Source of the DNA: Pelomicrobium methylotrophicum
Lineage (GTDB): Bacteria > Pseudomonadota > Gammaproteobacteria > Burkholderiales > UBA6910
Direction of reading: 5' to 3'
NCBI RefSeq assembly: GCF_008014345.1
Contig: NZ_VPFL01000014.1
Location: forward strand, 1 to 64,000
Length of the DNA: 64,000 bases
Position 1 is the first letter of the stretch; each line of letters begins with the position of its first letter. Under the pieces are notes generated by a model. It ran no database searches. It was not told the DNA's origin and saw nothing but the letters and a program-made list of their open reading frames with translations. Of the stretch, positions 9,811-21,240 are shown in pieces. Made by a program: the position numbers and the translations under genes.

Positions 9811-10902
9811 TCAGGACTTGGCGCCGAGCGCGAGTGCCCGTTCTCGGGAGCGCTGGAGCGCCTCCGCCCCGGGCTCCCCGTCCAGCCACCCCTGAAGGTG
9901 CTCCAGCACCAGAGCCGCCAAGGCATGAATCCAGTCCGGCCGATCGTTGAGCGCAGGAACGTAATGGAATTCCTTGCCGCCTGCCCCAAGGAACAGGCCC
10001 TTGCCCTCGATGGCGATCTCCTCTAGCGTCTCCAGGCAGTCGGAGACAAATCCGGGACAGATCACGTCAACCCGGCGCGTCCCGCGGCGGCCCAGCTCGG
10101 TGAGCACCTCGGCGGTGTAAGGCTTCAACCACTGCGCCCGCCCGAACCGGGACTGGAAGGCGACGCGGTATTGGTCGGCATTGAGCGCCAGCGCCTCTGC
10201 CAGGAGCCGGGCGGTCTTCTGGCATTCACAGTGGTAGGGGTCGCCGCGCTCCAGCGTGTAGCGCGGCACACCGTGGAAGCTCATGAGCAAGAGCTCCCCC
10301 TGGCCATGCTTCTCCCAATGCTCGCGCACCCGCTTCTCCAGCGCCGCGATGTAGCGCGGATGGTCGTGGAAGTGCTTGACCAGTCGAAGGGCGGGGGTGT
10401 TGTGCATGCGCTGCAGCGCCTTGAACACCGCGTCGAAGGCACTCGCCGTGGTGCTGGCGGAATACTGCGGGTACAGGGGAAGGACCAGCACCCGGTCGCA
10501 GCCCAGCTCCTTGAGTCGCGCCAGCGCCGAAGCGACCGACGGATTCCCGTAACGCATGGCGAACTCCACCCGTGGCGCGGGCTTCACCCGCTCGCCCAGG
10601 TAGCCCTGCAAGAGCTTTGCCTGCCGCTCGGTATAGACCCGCAGCGGAGAGCCGTCTGGCGTCCATACCTGGGCGTAGCGTCTGGCTGATTCTTTGGGGC
10701 GGGTGTTGAGGATGAAGCCGTTGAGGATGAGCCACCAGAGCGGACGCGGGAGCTCGACCACCCGCGGGTCCCACAGGAACTCTTTGAGATAGCGGCGCAG
10801 CGCGGAGGGCGTAGGCGCCTGCGGCGTGCCGAGGTTGACGAGCAGCACGCCGATGCGGCTTGGGCTCCCGTGCTGGAAGGGGGGCTCGGGAAGGTAGGTC
10901 AT
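9811..10902 (-). CDS. hemH: Ferrochelatase
   Basis: This enzyme inserts Fe(II) into protoporphyrin IX, the last step of heme synthesis (363 aa, normal). The N-terminus [20 protein letters not shown] and the downstream ELPRPLWW are typical. The metal and porphyrin site is seen in [20 protein letters not shown], and the second signature is [20 protein letters not shown]. It lies 90 bp after hrcA on the same strand. That pairing is common in Betaproteobacteria, so the two may be co-transcribed. No good Shine-Dalgarno is seen at the ATG. Confidence 0.96.
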   Translation of the reverse strand: MTYLPEPPFQHGSPSRIGVLLVNLGTPQAPTPSALRRYLKEFLWDPRVVELPRPLWWLILNGFILNTRPKESARRYAQVWTPDGSPLRVYTERQAKLLQGYLGERVKPAPRVEFAMRYGNPSVASALARLKELGCDRVLVLPLYPQYSASTTASAFDAVFKALQRMHNTPALRLVKHFHDHPRYIAALEKRVREHWEKHGQGELLLMSFHGVPRYTLERGDPYHCECQKTARLLAEALALNADQYRVAFQSRFGRAQWLKPYTAEVLTELGRRGTRRVDVICPGFVSDCLETLEEIAIEGKGLFLGAGGKEFHYVPALNDRPDWIHALAALVLEHLQGWLDGEPGAEALQRSRERALALGAKS

Positions 10903-10992
10903 GGTGGGCAGGAGGGGGTTAAGGAGGGTGGAGGGGTGCGGGGTGTTGTGAGGACGGGAATGCTCCTCGTGTCGCCTTGCTTCCCCTTCACC

Positions 10993-12012
10993 TCAGTGCT
11001 GCGACAGCGCGCTGGAGAGAAGCTTGGCTGTAATCTCGACGATGGGAATCACGCGGTCGTAGGCCATCCGAGTCGGGCCCACCACGCCCAGCGTGCCGAC
11101 CACCCGGCCGTCCACCTCGTAGGGCGAGGTGACGACGCTGCATTCGTCCAGCGGCACGACGCCCGACTCTTCCCCGATGAAGATTTTCACCCCATGGGCG
11201 CGGCGGCTCGCTTCCAGGAGCTGGAGCAGGTCCGTTTTCCTCTCGAACAGGTCGAAGAGCTGGCGCAGGCGCTCCATGTCGGAAGAGAGGTCACGGATGT
11301 CCAGCAAGTTGTGCTCGCCGGACACCACCACCGCGTCGCGGGTGTCGCTCATCGCTTCGCTGCCCGCCTCGATGGCGGAGGTCATGAGACTGATCATCTC
11401 CTGCCGCAGGTCGGTAAGCTCTTGCTTCAGGCGCGCCTTGATCTCGTCGAAGGTGAGCCCCACGTAGTGCTGGTTGAGGTAGTTGGCCGCTTCCGTGAGC
11501 TCCGAGGCGGTATAGCTGCGCTCCGGCACGATTACCCGGTTCTGCACGTCGCCTTCGGGGGTGACGATGATGAGCAGGAGCCGCCGCTCCGAGAGCTTCA
11601 GGAACTCGATGTGGCGAAAAGCCGCGCCCTCGGGCCGGGGCAACATCACCACGCCCGCGAAGTGGGTGAGCTGGGACAGGATCTGGGAGGCGGCGTTGAC
11701 CAGCCGCTGGGGATTGTCGGGGTGCAGGTGCTCCGAAAGCTCTACGATCTGGCGTTCCTCCAAAGGTTTCACCACCAAGAGGCTGTCGACGAACAACCGG
11801 TAGCCGCGGGGCGTGGGGATCCGGCCGGCCGAGGTGTGGGGGCTGGCGACCAGTCCCATGTCCTCCAGGTCAGCCATGACGTTGCGGATCGTGGCCGGAG
11901 AGAGGTCCAGTCCGGAATACTTCGAAAGCGAGCGCGAGCCCACCGGCTCGCCTTCGATAATGTAGCGTTCCACCAGCGTTTTCAGGAGGATTTGCGCACG
12001 CTCGTTCAGCAT
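10993..12012 (-). CDS. hrcA: Heat-inducible transcription repressor HrcA
   Basis: This 339-aa repressor binds CIRCE operators and is kept active by GroEL. The N-terminal winged helix covers about residues 1-75 ([20 protein letters not shown], then [18 protein letters not shown]). The segment [16 protein letters not shown] is the family hallmark. The central and C-terminal GAF-like parts contain FIGEESG and [14 protein letters not shown]. No CIRCE site was seen in this window, so its targets (probably groESL) lie elsewhere. Confidence 0.97.
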   Translation of the reverse strand: MLNERAQILLKTLVERYIIEGEPVGSRSLSKYSGLDLSPATIRNVMADLEDMGLVASPHTSAGRIPTPRGYRLFVDSLLVVKPLEERQIVELSEHLHPDNPQRLVNAASQILSQLTHFAGVVMLPRPEGAAFRHIEFLKLSERRLLLIIVTPEGDVQNRVIVPERSYTASELTEAANYLNQHYVGLTFDEIKARLKQELTDLRQEMISLMTSAIEAGSEAMSDTRDAVVVSGEHNLLDIRDLSSDMERLRQLFDLFERKTDLLQLLEASRRAHGVKIFIGEESGVVPLDECSVVTSPYEVDGRVVGTLGVVGPTRMAYDRVIPIVEITAKLLSSALSQH

Positions 12013-12119
12013 GGCGGAAATTTTACAACCGCCTTCAGGGGCGCACCAGCCGCCTCGGCGTACGCTGCGCCTACGCGTTCCCTAGTGGGGCCGTGGGGCT
12101 TTATGGTTTAATCCCCGCG

Positions 12120-13004
12120 ATGAACGCGTCCTTCAAGACCGTCGCCCTGGTCGGAAAGTTCAAAAGCGCCGAAATTGCCGAGCCGCTGCTGCGGCTCGGC
12201 GATTACCTGCATCGGCGCGGCATCGAGGTCTTGGTGGACCGCTCGACCGGAGCTCACCTGGGGGGCGCCGACTACCCGGCGCTCACCCTGGAGGAGATCG
12301 GCGGGCGTGCCCAGCTGGCGGTGGTGCTGGGCGGCGACGGCACCATGCTCAATATCGCCCGGACGCTCGCGCCTTACGGCGTGCCGCTGATCGGCGTCAA
12401 TCAGGGGCGCCTGGGGTTCCTGACCGACATCTCGGTCGACACCATGGTGGAAACCCTCGGCGCGATGCTGGACGGGGAATACGTGGTGGAGGAGCGCATG
12501 CTGCTCGCGGGCGAAGTGGTGTCCGCCCAGGCGACCGTGTTCAAGGGGCTCGCGTTCAACGACGTGGTCGTGCACCGGGGGACCAAGGGCAGCATGATCG
12601 AGTTCGAGGTGCGTTTGGACGGCCAGTTCGTCTACAGCCAGCGCTCCGACGGGTTGATCGTCGCCACGCCGACCGGCTCCACCGCGTACGCCCTCTCCGC
12701 CGGCGGTCCCATCGTTCATCCCGGGCTCAAGCTCATCACGCTGGTGCCGGTGTGCCCCCATACCCTGTCTAACCGGCCCATCGTCATCAGCGCCGACTCG
12801 ACGGTGGAGATCCTCATGCACGAAACCAACAACTCCCGGGTGCACTTCGACAGCCATTCCCACGTGGAGCTGCGGGAGAACGACCGGGTGGTGGTCAAGC
12901 AGGCCCCGAGCCCGGTGCGATTGCTTCACCCTGTGGGACACAGCTACTACCACATGCTGCGGGAAAAGCTGCGCTGGAGCGAGCAGCCGCTCCTCCACTC
13001 ATGA
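12120..13004 (+). CDS. nadK: NAD kinase
   Basis: This enzyme phosphorylates NAD to NADP with ATP. The 294-aa protein has the GGDGTMLN motif with its catalytic Asp, the NQGRLGFLTD segment and the PTGSTAYALSAGGPIVHP nucleotide-binding loop. I chose the ATG at 12120, which gives the usual N-terminus MNASFKTVALVGKF. A GTG at 12093 would add nine residues. It is divergent from hrcA and 44 bp upstream of recN, with which it probably forms an operon, as in other Betaproteobacteria. Confidence 0.96.
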   Translation: MNASFKTVALVGKFKSAEIAEPLLRLGDYLHRRGIEVLVDRSTGAHLGGADYPALTLEEIGGRAQLAVVLGGDGTMLNIARTLAPYGVPLIGVNQGRLGFLTDISVDTMVETLGAMLDGEYVVEERMLLAGEVVSAQATVFKGLAFNDVVVHRGTKGSMIEFEVRLDGQFVYSQRSDGLIVATPTGSTAYALSAGGPIVHPGLKLITLVPVCPHTLSNRPIVISADSTVEILMHETNNSRVHFDSHSHVELRENDRVVVKQAPSPVRLLHPVGHSYYHMLREKLRWSEQPLLHS

Positions 13005-13048
13005 AGATTGTCCGGCAGCTGCCCGCGGATCGTTGATCGAACCTGGCC

Positions 13049-14716
13049 ATGCTGCGGTACTTGCGCATCCGCGATTTCGTGATCGTCGATGAGGCCGAGC
13101 TCCAGTTCGCCGGCGGTTTTACCGCACTGACCGGGGAGACAGGCGCCGGGAAGTCCATCCTGATCGATGCCCTTGCCCTCGTTCTGGGGGAGCGGGCGGA
13201 CGCGGGGGTAGTGCGGGCCGGAGCCGCCCGGGCGGAGGTTGCAGCCGAATTCGACGTCTCCCGCCTGCCCCAGGTGGAGGCGTGGTTGGCGGAGTCGGGC
13301 TTTGAGGGCGATCCCGGGATCTGCCTGCTGCGGCGGGTGGTGGAGGCCGGGGGGCGCTCGCGGGCGTTTGTCAACGGCGCCCTCGCCACCGTCCAGCAGT
13401 TGAAAGCGGTGGGCGAGCTGCTGGTGGATATCCACGGCCAGCACGCGCACCAGTCCCTGCTGCGCGGCGGCTACCAGCGGGAGGTGCTTGACGCCCTCGG
13501 TGGGCAGACGGGGCTCGCCCAGGAGGTGGCGGCGGCGTACCGGCAGTGGCAGGCCCTGCGCGCCCAGCGACTCGAATGGCAGAGGAACGAGCAGGCCCTG
13601 GCCCGGGAGCGCGACCAGCTGGAGCGGGACGTCAAAGAGCTGGAAGCGCTCGCTTTTTCCCCGGACGAGTGGCGGCAGCTGCAGGCGGAGCATGGGAGGC
13701 TTGCCCACGCGGCTGCCCTCCTGGAGGGGGCGCAGGCCGCGTTGGAAGCGCTCGAAGGCGCGGATGCAGCGGTGCTCGGCCAGGTTAGGGCCGTGATCCA
13801 GCGCCTGTCTTCCCTCGCCGGCTATGACTCCCGGCTCCAGGAAGTGCTGGAGCTGCTGGAGCCGGCCGAGATCCAGCTCAAGGAGGCTGTCTACAGCCTG
13901 CACCGCTATGCCTCAAAGCTCGATCTGGACCCGGCCAGGCTCAACGAGGTGGAGCAGCGCTTGGCGGCGATCCACGCCTGCGCTCGCCGGCACCGGGTCA
14001 TGGCGGAGGAGCTACCGCAATTGCTGGCCCAGGCGCGGGCCCGCCTTGAAGAAATCGGCGGAGGGGAGGGCCTCATGGCGCTGATCGCCCGGGAGGAGGC
14101 GGCCCGGGAGGCCTACCTCGAGCGGGCGCGCCGGCTGAGCGAGGGGCGGCGGCAGGCCGCAAGAGAGCTTTCGGAGGCGGTTACCCGGGCGCTCAAGGAC
14201 CTCGCCATGGGAAGCGGCCGGTTCATTGTCGCCCTTCACCCCGTGGATCCGGGCGGCAGCTTCGGGCTGGAGCAGGTGGAATTCCAAGTGGCCACTCACC
14301 CGGGGACTGCGCCGCGCCCGCTGGGCAGGATCGCCTCCGGCGGCGAGCTCTCCCGCATCAGCCTGGCGATCCAGGTGATCACGAGCCGCGTCGCCTCGGT
14401 GCCGACGCTCATCTTCGACGAGGTGGACGCTGGTATCGGCGGCCAGGTGGCGGAGATCGTCGGGCGGCTGCTCAAGCAGCTGGGGACGCTGCACCAAGTC
14501 ATGTGCGTGACGCACCTGCCCCAGGTGGCGGCCGCCGCGGACCATCAATGGCAGGTGTCGAAGGTGGTCCTGGACGGCACGGTGGTGAGCCGCATCCGGC
14601 CCCTGACGGCCGAGGAGCGGGTGGAGGAGATCGCCCGAATGGTGGGGGGCAGGAAGATCACCGAGACCACTCGGCGGCACGCCCAGGAGATGCTACGAGC
14701 GGGAAAGGGGCAATGA
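13049..14716 (+). CDS. recN: DNA repair protein RecN
   Basis: This SMC-like ATPase acts in double-strand-break repair (555 aa, normal). Walker A is GETGAGKS at residues 29-36. A coiled-coil region rich in Glu, Leu and Arg occupies about 170-370. The C-terminal ATPase half has the signature IASGGELSRISLAIQ, Walker B LIFDEVDAGIGG and the MCVTHLPQVAA segment. It follows nadK. In E. coli recN is SOS-induced. I saw no clear LexA box here. Confidence 0.96.
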   Translation: MLRYLRIRDFVIVDEAELQFAGGFTALTGETGAGKSILIDALALVLGERADAGVVRAGAARAEVAAEFDVSRLPQVEAWLAESGFEGDPGICLLRRVVEAGGRSRAFVNGALATVQQLKAVGELLVDIHGQHAHQSLLRGGYQREVLDALGGQTGLAQEVAAAYRQWQALRAQRLEWQRNEQALARERDQLERDVKELEALAFSPDEWRQLQAEHGRLAHAAALLEGAQAALEALEGADAAVLGQVRAVIQRLSSLAGYDSRLQEVLELLEPAEIQLKEAVYSLHRYASKLDLDPARLNEVEQRLAAIHACARRHRVMAEELPQLLAQARARLEEIGGGEGLMALIAREEAAREAYLERARRLSEGRRQAARELSEAVTRALKDLAMGSGRFIVALHPVDPGGSFGLEQVEFQVATHPGTAPRPLGRIASGGELSRISLAIQVITSRVASVPTLIFDEVDAGIGGQVAEIVGRLLKQLGTLHQVMCVTHLPQVAAAADHQWQVSKVVLDGTVVSRIRPLTAEERVEEIARMVGGRKITETTRRHAQEMLRAGKGQ

Positions 14717-14794
14717 AGGGGAGCGATGGAGATTGTCGGGGTGAGACGGCGACGTAGAACGATTCGTTTGCCACGATCCCGAATCGCCATCCAG

Positions 14795-15229
14795 TCACTT
14801 TCCTTTTCCTCGATATGGGCAGTTCTGCTTGGTGCAATCGGCGTAGATGTAGAGCGAGTGGTCGTGGATGGTGAAGCCCCGCTCTTTGGCGATCCTCACC
14901 TGGCGGCGCTCGATTTCGGGATCGTAGAACTCCTCGACCCGCCCACACTGCAGGCAGACCAGGTGATCGTGGTGCCCGCCCTGGTTGAGCTCGTAGACGG
15001 CTTTCCCGCCTTCGAAGTGGTGCCGCATCAGAATCCCCGCCTGCTCGAACTGGGTCAGTACCCGATAGACGGTGGCAAGCCCCACATCGATGCCCTCGGC
15101 GATGAGCATCTTGTAGACGTCTTCCGCTGAGAGGTGTCGGACCTTGCTGGTCTCAAACAGGTTGAGGATCTTGATCCGCGGCATGGTGGCCTTCAGCCCC
15201 ATGGTCTTCAGCGCGTCGGGCGTCGTCAT
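14795..15229 (-). CDS. fur: Ferric uptake regulator Fur
   Basis: This 144-aa metalloregulator represses iron-uptake genes when loaded with Fe(II). A winged-helix domain (1-82) contains [14 protein letters not shown] and [19 protein letters not shown]. The dimerisation domain has the [16 protein letters not shown] metal-binding signature with the first CxxC. The second Cys pair is in CTKQNCPY near the end. The ATG has GAGGGG six bases upstream. It is divergent from bamE, a conserved arrangement in Beta- and Gammaproteobacteria. Confidence 0.97.
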   Translation of the reverse strand: MTTPDALKTMGLKATMPRIKILNLFETSKVRHLSAEDVYKMLIAEGIDVGLATVYRVLTQFEQAGILMRHHFEGGKAVYELNQGGHHDHLVCLQCGRVEEFYDPEIERRQVRIAKERGFTIHDHSLYIYADCTKQNCPYRGKGK

Positions 15230-15287
15230 GGCATCCCCTCGGTGGCCGTTGTTTCCTGTATCATAGAAGGTTAAAGAATGATTGAAA

Positions 15288-15641
15288 ATGATACGCCGTC
15301 CGATGCGCCGATTTCTTCTGGCGTCGATCTCCCTGTTGCTCGCTGCCTGCTCCGGTTACCTCGGTCTTACGCCCTACAAAATGGATGTGCAGCAGGGCAA
15401 TGTGGTGACCCAGGAGATGGCGTCCAAGCTCAAACCCGGCATGAGCCGCGAGCAGGTGAGGTTCGTGCTCGGCACTCCCCTGGTCGTCGACCCTTTCCAT
15501 GCGGATCGCTGGGACTATGTGTACCGGCTGGAGAAGCGGGGCGAATTGGTGGAAGAGCGCAAACTGACCGTCATTTTCGAGGACGACCGGCTCAAGCGGG
15601 TGGAAGGCGACGTGGTCCCGGCACGCGCTACAGGGGAGTAG
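15288..15641 (+). CDS. bamE: Outer membrane assembly lipoprotein BamE (SmpA/OmlA)
   Basis: This is a 117-aa lipoprotein of the BAM complex, which inserts beta-barrel proteins into the outer membrane. The basic N-terminus and hydrophobic stretch end in the lipobox LLLAAC, with Cys at about residue 21. The BamE fold region shows [18 protein letters not shown] and the [11 protein letters not shown] motif. The start is uncertain: ATG 15288 is used, but TTG 15282 and ATG 15303 are in frame and no Shine-Dalgarno site decides. It is divergent from fur. Confidence 0.93.
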   Translation: MIRRPMRRFLLASISLLLAACSGYLGLTPYKMDVQQGNVVTQEMASKLKPGMSREQVRFVLGTPLVVDPFHADRWDYVYRLEKRGELVEERKLTVIFEDDRLKRVEGDVVPARATGE

Positions 15642-15680
15642 GTCGAGGCCGGCAGCCGCAATCCCGCCATGTCTAAATAG

Positions 15681-16496
<816 letters not shown>

Positions 16497-16609
16497 GGGA
16501 AGCTTACTGCCGTCGAGGAAGGGGGTGAGCCGTTTGTTGTCTGCGCGCTCCGCAGGCGGTTTGTGGAAAGCAGTCTACAGCTCGTTCCCCGCGGCAGACG
16601 GGCCCGCGT

Positions 16610-16638
16610 TGAAGCAGGGGCGCCCTTTCGCGTATAAT
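16610..16638 (+). promoter_or_regulatory. Sigma-70 promoter of carAB
   Basis: TTGAAG (16610-16615) and TATAAT (16633-16638) are separated by 17 bp, which is close to consensus. Transcription would start near 16645, inside or next to the run of six A residues at 16643-16648. It lies 114 bp after dapB and about 75 bp before the chosen carA start, so carAB has its own promoter. Confidence 0.65.
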
Positions 16639-16645
16639 TCGTAAA

Positions 16646-16676
16646 AAACGGGATGGGCGTTTTGCTCGTCCCGTTT
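16646..16676 (+). promoter_or_regulatory. Stem-loop at the 5' end of the carA leader
   Basis: AAACGGGATGGGC (16646-16658) pairs with GCTCGTCCCGTTT (16664-16676) through 13 pairs, two of them G-U, with a 5-nt loop. It is flanked by an A-run on the left and TTTCTTT on the right, like a bidirectional terminator. It starts almost exactly at the predicted transcription start. It may therefore end dapB transcription, attenuate carA, or protect the 5' end. Confidence 0.6.
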
Positions 16677-16712
16677 CTTTGTATCCTCTGCCCCCACGCC
16701 CTGGAGTTGCAA

Positions 16713-17930
16713 GTGTCTGACCGTCCGCCTGCCTTGCTCGTGCTCGCCGACGGGACCGTGTTTCGAGGGGTTTCCATCGGCGCGGAAGGGGTGGCGAGCG
16801 GCGAGGTGGTGTTCAATACCGCCATGACCGGCTACCAGGAGATCCTGACGGATCCTTCCTATTGCCGGCAGATTGTCACCCTCACCTATCCCCATATCGG
16901 CAATACCGGGGCAAACCCCGAAGACGTGGAATCGGACCGCGTATATGCGAGCGGGCTCGTCGTCCGCGATGTTCCGGTGGCCTACAGCAATTTCCGGGCG
17001 ACCAAGAGCCTGCCCGATTACCTTCGGGACGAGAACGTGGTGGCCATCGCCGAGGTCGACACGCGCAAGCTTACCCGCATCCTGCGCGAGAAGGGGGCGC
17101 AGAACGGCTGCCTCATGGCGGGCCACGTGGACGAGCGGGAGGCCCTGCGACTCGCGCGGGAATTTCCGGGCCTTGCCGGGATGGACCTGGCCAAGGAGGT
17201 GAGCTGCCAACGCCCTTATACCTGGGACGAAGGCGAGTGGTCGCTCGACGCCGGCCACGCCAAGGCGCAAGGGGCGAGGTTCCACGTGGTGGCCTACGAC
17301 TACGGGGTCAAGCGCAACATCTTGCGCAAGCTCGCCTCCCGCGGGTGCCGCCTGACCGTGATCCCGGCTCTGACGCCGGCCGCCGAAGCGCTCGAGCTCA
17401 ACCCCGACGGCATTTTTTTGTCCAATGGTCCCGGCGACCCCGAGCCGTGCGGCTACGCGATCGAGGCAATCCGCCGGCTCCTCGATACGGGTATTCCGAT
17501 GTTCGGGATCTGTCTCGGGCACCAGTTGCTGGGGCTTGCCGCCGGCGCCAAGACGGTGAAGATGAAGTTCGGCCACCACGGCGCGAACCATCCGGTACAG
17601 GATCTGGAGACCGGGCGGGTGATGATTTCCAGCCAGAACCACGGCTTCGCGGTGGACGCGGCGACGCTGCCCGACCACTGCAGGGTGACCCACGTGTCGC
17701 TGTTCGACGGCAGCCTCCAGGGGTTCGCCTTCGCCGACCGGCCGGCGTTCTGCTTCCAGGGCCACCCGGAGGCGAGCCCCGGCCCCCACGACATGGATTA
17801 CCTCTTCGACCGCTTCATCTCGTTGATGGAATCGCGCACAAGCGGCAAGCGGGAAATCGCGGCTGCACCCCCGGCGCTCCAGGCCCGGGACGGGAACTCA
17901 TCCTTCATTCTTCCGCCTTCATCCTTCTAG
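16713..17930 (+). CDS. carA: Carbamoyl-phosphate synthase small chain
   Basis: CarA hydrolyses glutamine and passes ammonia to CarB for arginine and pyrimidine synthesis. The 405-aa product has the N-terminal small-chain domain and a class I glutamine amidotransferase domain. Catalytic Cys is in [14 protein letters not shown] and the His-Glu pair in [15 protein letters not shown]. The GTG at 16713 has TGGAG six bases upstream and gives [17 protein letters not shown]. Usual CarA proteins end near the DRFISLM segment. Here about 30 extra residues follow (from ESRTSGKRE), of low complexity, probably read from an intergenic repeat. carB starts 4 bp later. Confidence 0.96.
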   Translation: MSDRPPALLVLADGTVFRGVSIGAEGVASGEVVFNTAMTGYQEILTDPSYCRQIVTLTYPHIGNTGANPEDVESDRVYASGLVVRDVPVAYSNFRATKSLPDYLRDENVVAIAEVDTRKLTRILREKGAQNGCLMAGHVDEREALRLAREFPGLAGMDLAKEVSCQRPYTWDEGEWSLDAGHAKAQGARFHVVAYDYGVKRNILRKLASRGCRLTVIPALTPAAEALELNPDGIFLSNGPGDPEPCGYAIEAIRRLLDTGIPMFGICLGHQLLGLAAGAKTVKMKFGHHGANHPVQDLETGRVMISSQNHGFAVDAATLPDHCRVTHVSLFDGSLQGFAFADRPAFCFQGHPEASPGPHDMDYLFDRFISLMESRTSGKREIAAAPPALQARDGNSSFILPPSSF

Positions 17931-17934
17931 AGCC

Positions 17935-20900
17935 GTGCCCAAGCGCACCGACATCCGATCGATCCTGATCATCGGCGCCGGCCCCATCGTCATCGGCCAA
18001 GCGTGCGAGTTCGACTACTCCGGTGCCCAGGCCTGCAAGGCGCTCAAGGAGGAGGGCTATCGCGTCATCTTGGTCAATTCCAATCCGGCCACCATCATGA
18101 CCGACCCGGAGTTGGCCGATGCCACCTACATCGAGCCGATCACGTGGCAGACGGTGGAGAGAATCATCGCCGTCGAGCGCCCCGACGCGCTACTGCCCAC
18201 CATGGGCGGGCAGACCGCCCTCAACTGCGCCCTGGATCTCGCGCGCGAGGGGGTGCTCGCGCGCTACGGCGTCGAGATGATCGGTGCCTCCCGCGAGGCC
18301 ATTGACAAGGCGGAGGACCGGGAGAAGTTCAAGCAGGCCATGAGCCGTATCGGGCTGGCCTCTCCCCGGTCGGCGCTTGCCCACAGCATGGAGGAGGCGC
18401 TGCAGGTGCAGGCCATGGTGGGCTTCCCCACCATCATCCGGCCCTCGTTCACCCTCGGGGGTACGGGGGGCGGAATCGCTTACAACAAGGAAGAGTTCGT
18501 CGCCATCTGCGAGCGGGGGTTGGATGCCAGCCCCACCCACGAGGTGCTGATCGAAGAGTCGGTGATCGGCTGGAAGGAGTTCGAGATGGAGGTGGTGCGG
18601 GACCGCGAGGACAACTGCATCATCGTTTGCTCCATCGAAAACCTGGACCCCATGGGCGTGCATACTGGCGACTCCATTACGGTGGCCCCGGCGCAGACCT
18701 TGACCGACAAGGAATACCAGATCATGCGTGACGCTGCCATCGCGGTACTGCGCGAGATCGGGGTGGACACGGGCGGCTCCAACGTCCAGTTCGCCATCAA
18801 CCCGCTTGATGGGCGCATGGTGGTGATCGAGATGAATCCGCGCGTGTCGCGCTCGTCCGCCCTGGCCTCCAAGGCGACAGGCTTTCCCATCGCCAAGGTG
18901 GCAGCCAAGCTTGCCGTCGGCTACACGCTGGACGAGCTGCGCAACGAGATCACCGGCGGCGCGACGCCGGCTTCCTTCGAACCCACGATCGACTACGTGG
19001 TGACCAAGATTCCCCGTTTCGCTTTCGAGAAGTTCCCCCAGGCGAACGACCGGCTCACCACCCAGATGAAGTCCGTGGGCGAGGTCATGGCCATCGGCCG
19101 CACTTTCCAAGAATCGCTGCAGAAGGCGTTGCGGGGGCTTGAGACCGGGGTCGACGGGTTGGACGAGAGGAGCACCGATCTCGCCGTCATCGAGTCGGAG
19201 CTGGCCAATCCTGGCGCGGACCGAATCTTCTACGTGGCCGACGCCTTCCGTTGTGGCCTGCCGCTGGAGAAGGTTCACGAGCTGTCGAAGATCGACCCCT
19301 GGTTTCTCGCCCAGATCGAGGACTTGGTAAAGCAGGAGCAGGCGCTCTCGGGCAAGCGGCTTGAGGACCTGGACCGCGAGATGTTGCGCAGGCTCAAGCG
19401 GAGCGGCTTTTCCGACCGGCGCCTGGCGAGGCTGCTCGGCACGACGCAGGACGAGGTCCGCCGTCGCCGGCACGCCTTGGGGCTCCATCCGGTCTACAAG
19501 CGGGTGGACACCTGCGCCGCCGAGTTCGCGACCCAGACCGCCTACCTGTACTCCACCTACGAGGAAGAATGCGAGGCGCAGCCTTCGGACCGCAAGAAAG
19601 TGATGGTGCTCGGGGGCGGGCCCAACCGCATCGGCCAAGGCATCGAGTTCGACTACTGCTGCGTGCATGCCGCGCTTGCCTTGCGCGAAGACGGCTTCGA
19701 GACCATCATGGTCAACTGCAATCCGGAGACGGTGTCCACCGACTACGATACCTCCGACCGGTTGTACTTCGAGCCGTTGACGCTCGAGGACGTGCTGGAG
19801 ATCGTGCGGGTCGAGAAGCCCTTTGGGGTGGTGGTGCAGTATGGCGGACAGACGCCCCTGAAGCTCGCCCGCGACCTGGAGAGAAACGGCGTACCCATCA
19901 TCGGCACCACACCGGACATGATCGATTGCGCCGAGGACCGGGAGCGCTTCCAGGCGCTGCTCCATCGCCTGGGACTGCGGCAGCCGCCCAACCGGACGGC
20001 CCGCACGCCGCAAGAGGCTTTGCGCCTGGCTGAGGAAATCGGCTACCCGCTGGTGGTGCGCCCAAGCTACGTGTTGGGCGGCCGGGCCATGGAGATCGTG
20101 CACCAGCAGGCCGAGTTGGAACGCTACATGCGGGAAGCGGTCAAGGTGTCTAACGACTCGCCGGTGCTGTTGGACCGGTTTTTGAACGATGCCACCGAAG
20201 TGGACGTGGACGCGGTGAGCGACGGGGAACGCGTGCTGATCGGCGGCATCATGGAGCACATTGAGCAGGCAGGCGTGCACTCGGGCGACTCGGCATGCTC
20301 GCTGCCGCCGTACAGCCTGTCTGCCGCGATGCAGGAGGAGCTGCGGCGCCAGACCGTGGCCCTCGCCAGGGGGCTCCACGTGGTGGGGCTCATGAACGTC
20401 CAGTACGCGATCCAGGACGGGGTCGTCTACGTGCTCGAGGTCAATCCCCGGGCCTCCCGGACGGTCCCCTTCGTCTCCAAGGCCACGGGGCTGCCGCTGG
20501 CCAAGATCGCGGCCCGGTGCATGGTGGGCAAGACCCTCGCCCGCCAAGGGGTGACCGAGGAGGTGGTGCCCAACTACTTCTCGGTGAAGGAGGCGGTGTT
20601 CCCCTTCATCAAGTTCCCAGGGGTCGACACCATCCTCGGGCCGGAGATGAAGTCCACCGGCGAGGTCATGGGGGTGGGGGAGACTTTCGCCGAGGCGTTC
20701 GTGAAGTCTCAAGTGGCGGCCGGAGGCAAGCTTCCCCAGTCAGGCAACGTGCTGTTGTCGGTGCGCAACAGCGACAAGCCGCGAGTCATCGAGATCGCCC
20801 GGGCGCTCGTTTCCCTCGGCTTCGGCCTCATGGCCACCAAAGGAACCGCCGCGGCGCTGCAGGCCGCGGGTCTTCCCGTGACGCCCGTCAACAAGCTGGG

Positions 20901-21159
20901 CGAAGGACGGCCCAACATTGTAGACTTCATCAAGAACGGCGAGATCAGCCTTATCATCAATACCACTGAGGACAGTCGCGCCGCAGTGCAGGATTCTTAT
21001 TACCTGCGGCGCGAAGCGTTGCAGCATCGCATCACCTACTACACCACAGTGGCCGGCGCCCGCGCGGCCTGCTTGGGGATGCAGCACATGCGCGAGTCCA
21101 AGGTCTACGACGTTCAGGGGCTCCACCGGGCACTCCTGGCGGCCCGGTCGGCGGCCTGA
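17935..21159 (+). CDS. carB: Carbamoyl-phosphate synthase large chain
   Basis: CarB makes carbamoyl phosphate from bicarbonate, ammonia and two ATP (1074 aa, normal). Two homologous halves each carry an ATP-grasp domain. The first half opens with [20 protein letters not shown] and the second with [19 protein letters not shown]. The two ATP sites show [14 protein letters not shown] and [18 protein letters not shown]-terminal MGS-like regulatory domain covers about the last 140 residues. The start is GTG, 4 bp after the carA stop, so the genes are translationally close. Confidence 0.98.
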   Translation: MPKRTDIRSILIIGAGPIVIGQACEFDYSGAQACKALKEEGYRVILVNSNPATIMTDPELADATYIEPITWQTVERIIAVERPDALLPTMGGQTALNCALDLAREGVLARYGVEMIGASREAIDKAEDREKFKQAMSRIGLASPRSALAHSMEEALQVQAMVGFPTIIRPSFTLGGTGGGIAYNKEEFVAICERGLDASPTHEVLIEESVIGWKEFEMEVVRDREDNCIIVCSIENLDPMGVHTGDSITVAPAQTLTDKEYQIMRDAAIAVLREIGVDTGGSNVQFAINPLDGRMVVIEMNPRVSRSSALASKATGFPIAKVAAKLAVGYTLDELRNEITGGATPASFEPTIDYVVTKIPRFAFEKFPQANDRLTTQMKSVGEVMAIGRTFQESLQKALRGLETGVDGLDERSTDLAVIESELANPGADRIFYVADAFRCGLPLEKVHELSKIDPWFLAQIEDLVKQEQALSGKRLEDLDREMLRRLKRSGFSDRRLARLLGTTQDEVRRRRHALGLHPVYKRVDTCAAEFATQTAYLYSTYEEECEAQPSDRKKVMVLGGGPNRIGQGIEFDYCCVHAALALREDGFETIMVNCNPETVSTDYDTSDRLYFEPLTLEDVLEIVRVEKPFGVVVQYGGQTPLKLARDLERNGVPIIGTTPDMIDCAEDRERFQALLHRLGLRQPPNRTARTPQEALRLAEEIGYPLVVRPSYVLGGRAMEIVHQQAELERYMREAVKVSNDSPVLLDRFLNDATEVDVDAVSDGERVLIGGIMEHIEQAGVHSGDSACSLPPYSLSAAMQEELRRQTVALARGLHVVGLMNVQYAIQDGVVYVLEVNPRASRTVPFVSKATGLPLAKIAARCMVGKTLARQGVTEEVVPNYFSVKEAVFPFIKFPGVDTILGPEMKSTGEVMGVGETFAEAFVKSQVAAGGKLPQSGNVLLSVRNSDKPRVIEIARALVSLGFGLMATKGTAAALQAAGLPVTPVNKLGEGRPNIVDFIKNGEISLIINTTEDSRAAVQDSYYLRREALQHRITYYTTVAGARAACLGMQHMRESKVYDVQGLHRALLAARSAA

Positions 21160-21240
21160 GTCCCGCGGTCAGCCCGTCTTGGCGGGTTCGGTCCATCCCG
21201 TTATTCTTTAAAAGAAAGCTCATTTGGGAGTATTTGCGGT

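Noticed and set aside
15276-15293. GAATGATTGAAAATGATA between fur and bamE as a Fur box
   Set aside because: It has some AATGAT-like units but too few matches to the 19-bp Fur consensus and little dyad symmetry. Autoregulation of fur is plausible but not supported by this site.
16653-16712. Earlier in-frame ATG for carA at 16653
   Set aside because: It lies inside the leader hairpin, has no ribosome binding site and would add residues not found in the family. The GTG at 16713 has a proper TGGAG site.
18190-20712. Very long open frame (840 codons) on the minus strand opposite carB
   Set aside because: It mirrors carB in a high-GC genome, where antisense frames stay open by codon bias. Its composition (His, Arg, Gln-rich) fits no protein family, while carB on the plus strand is unmistakable.
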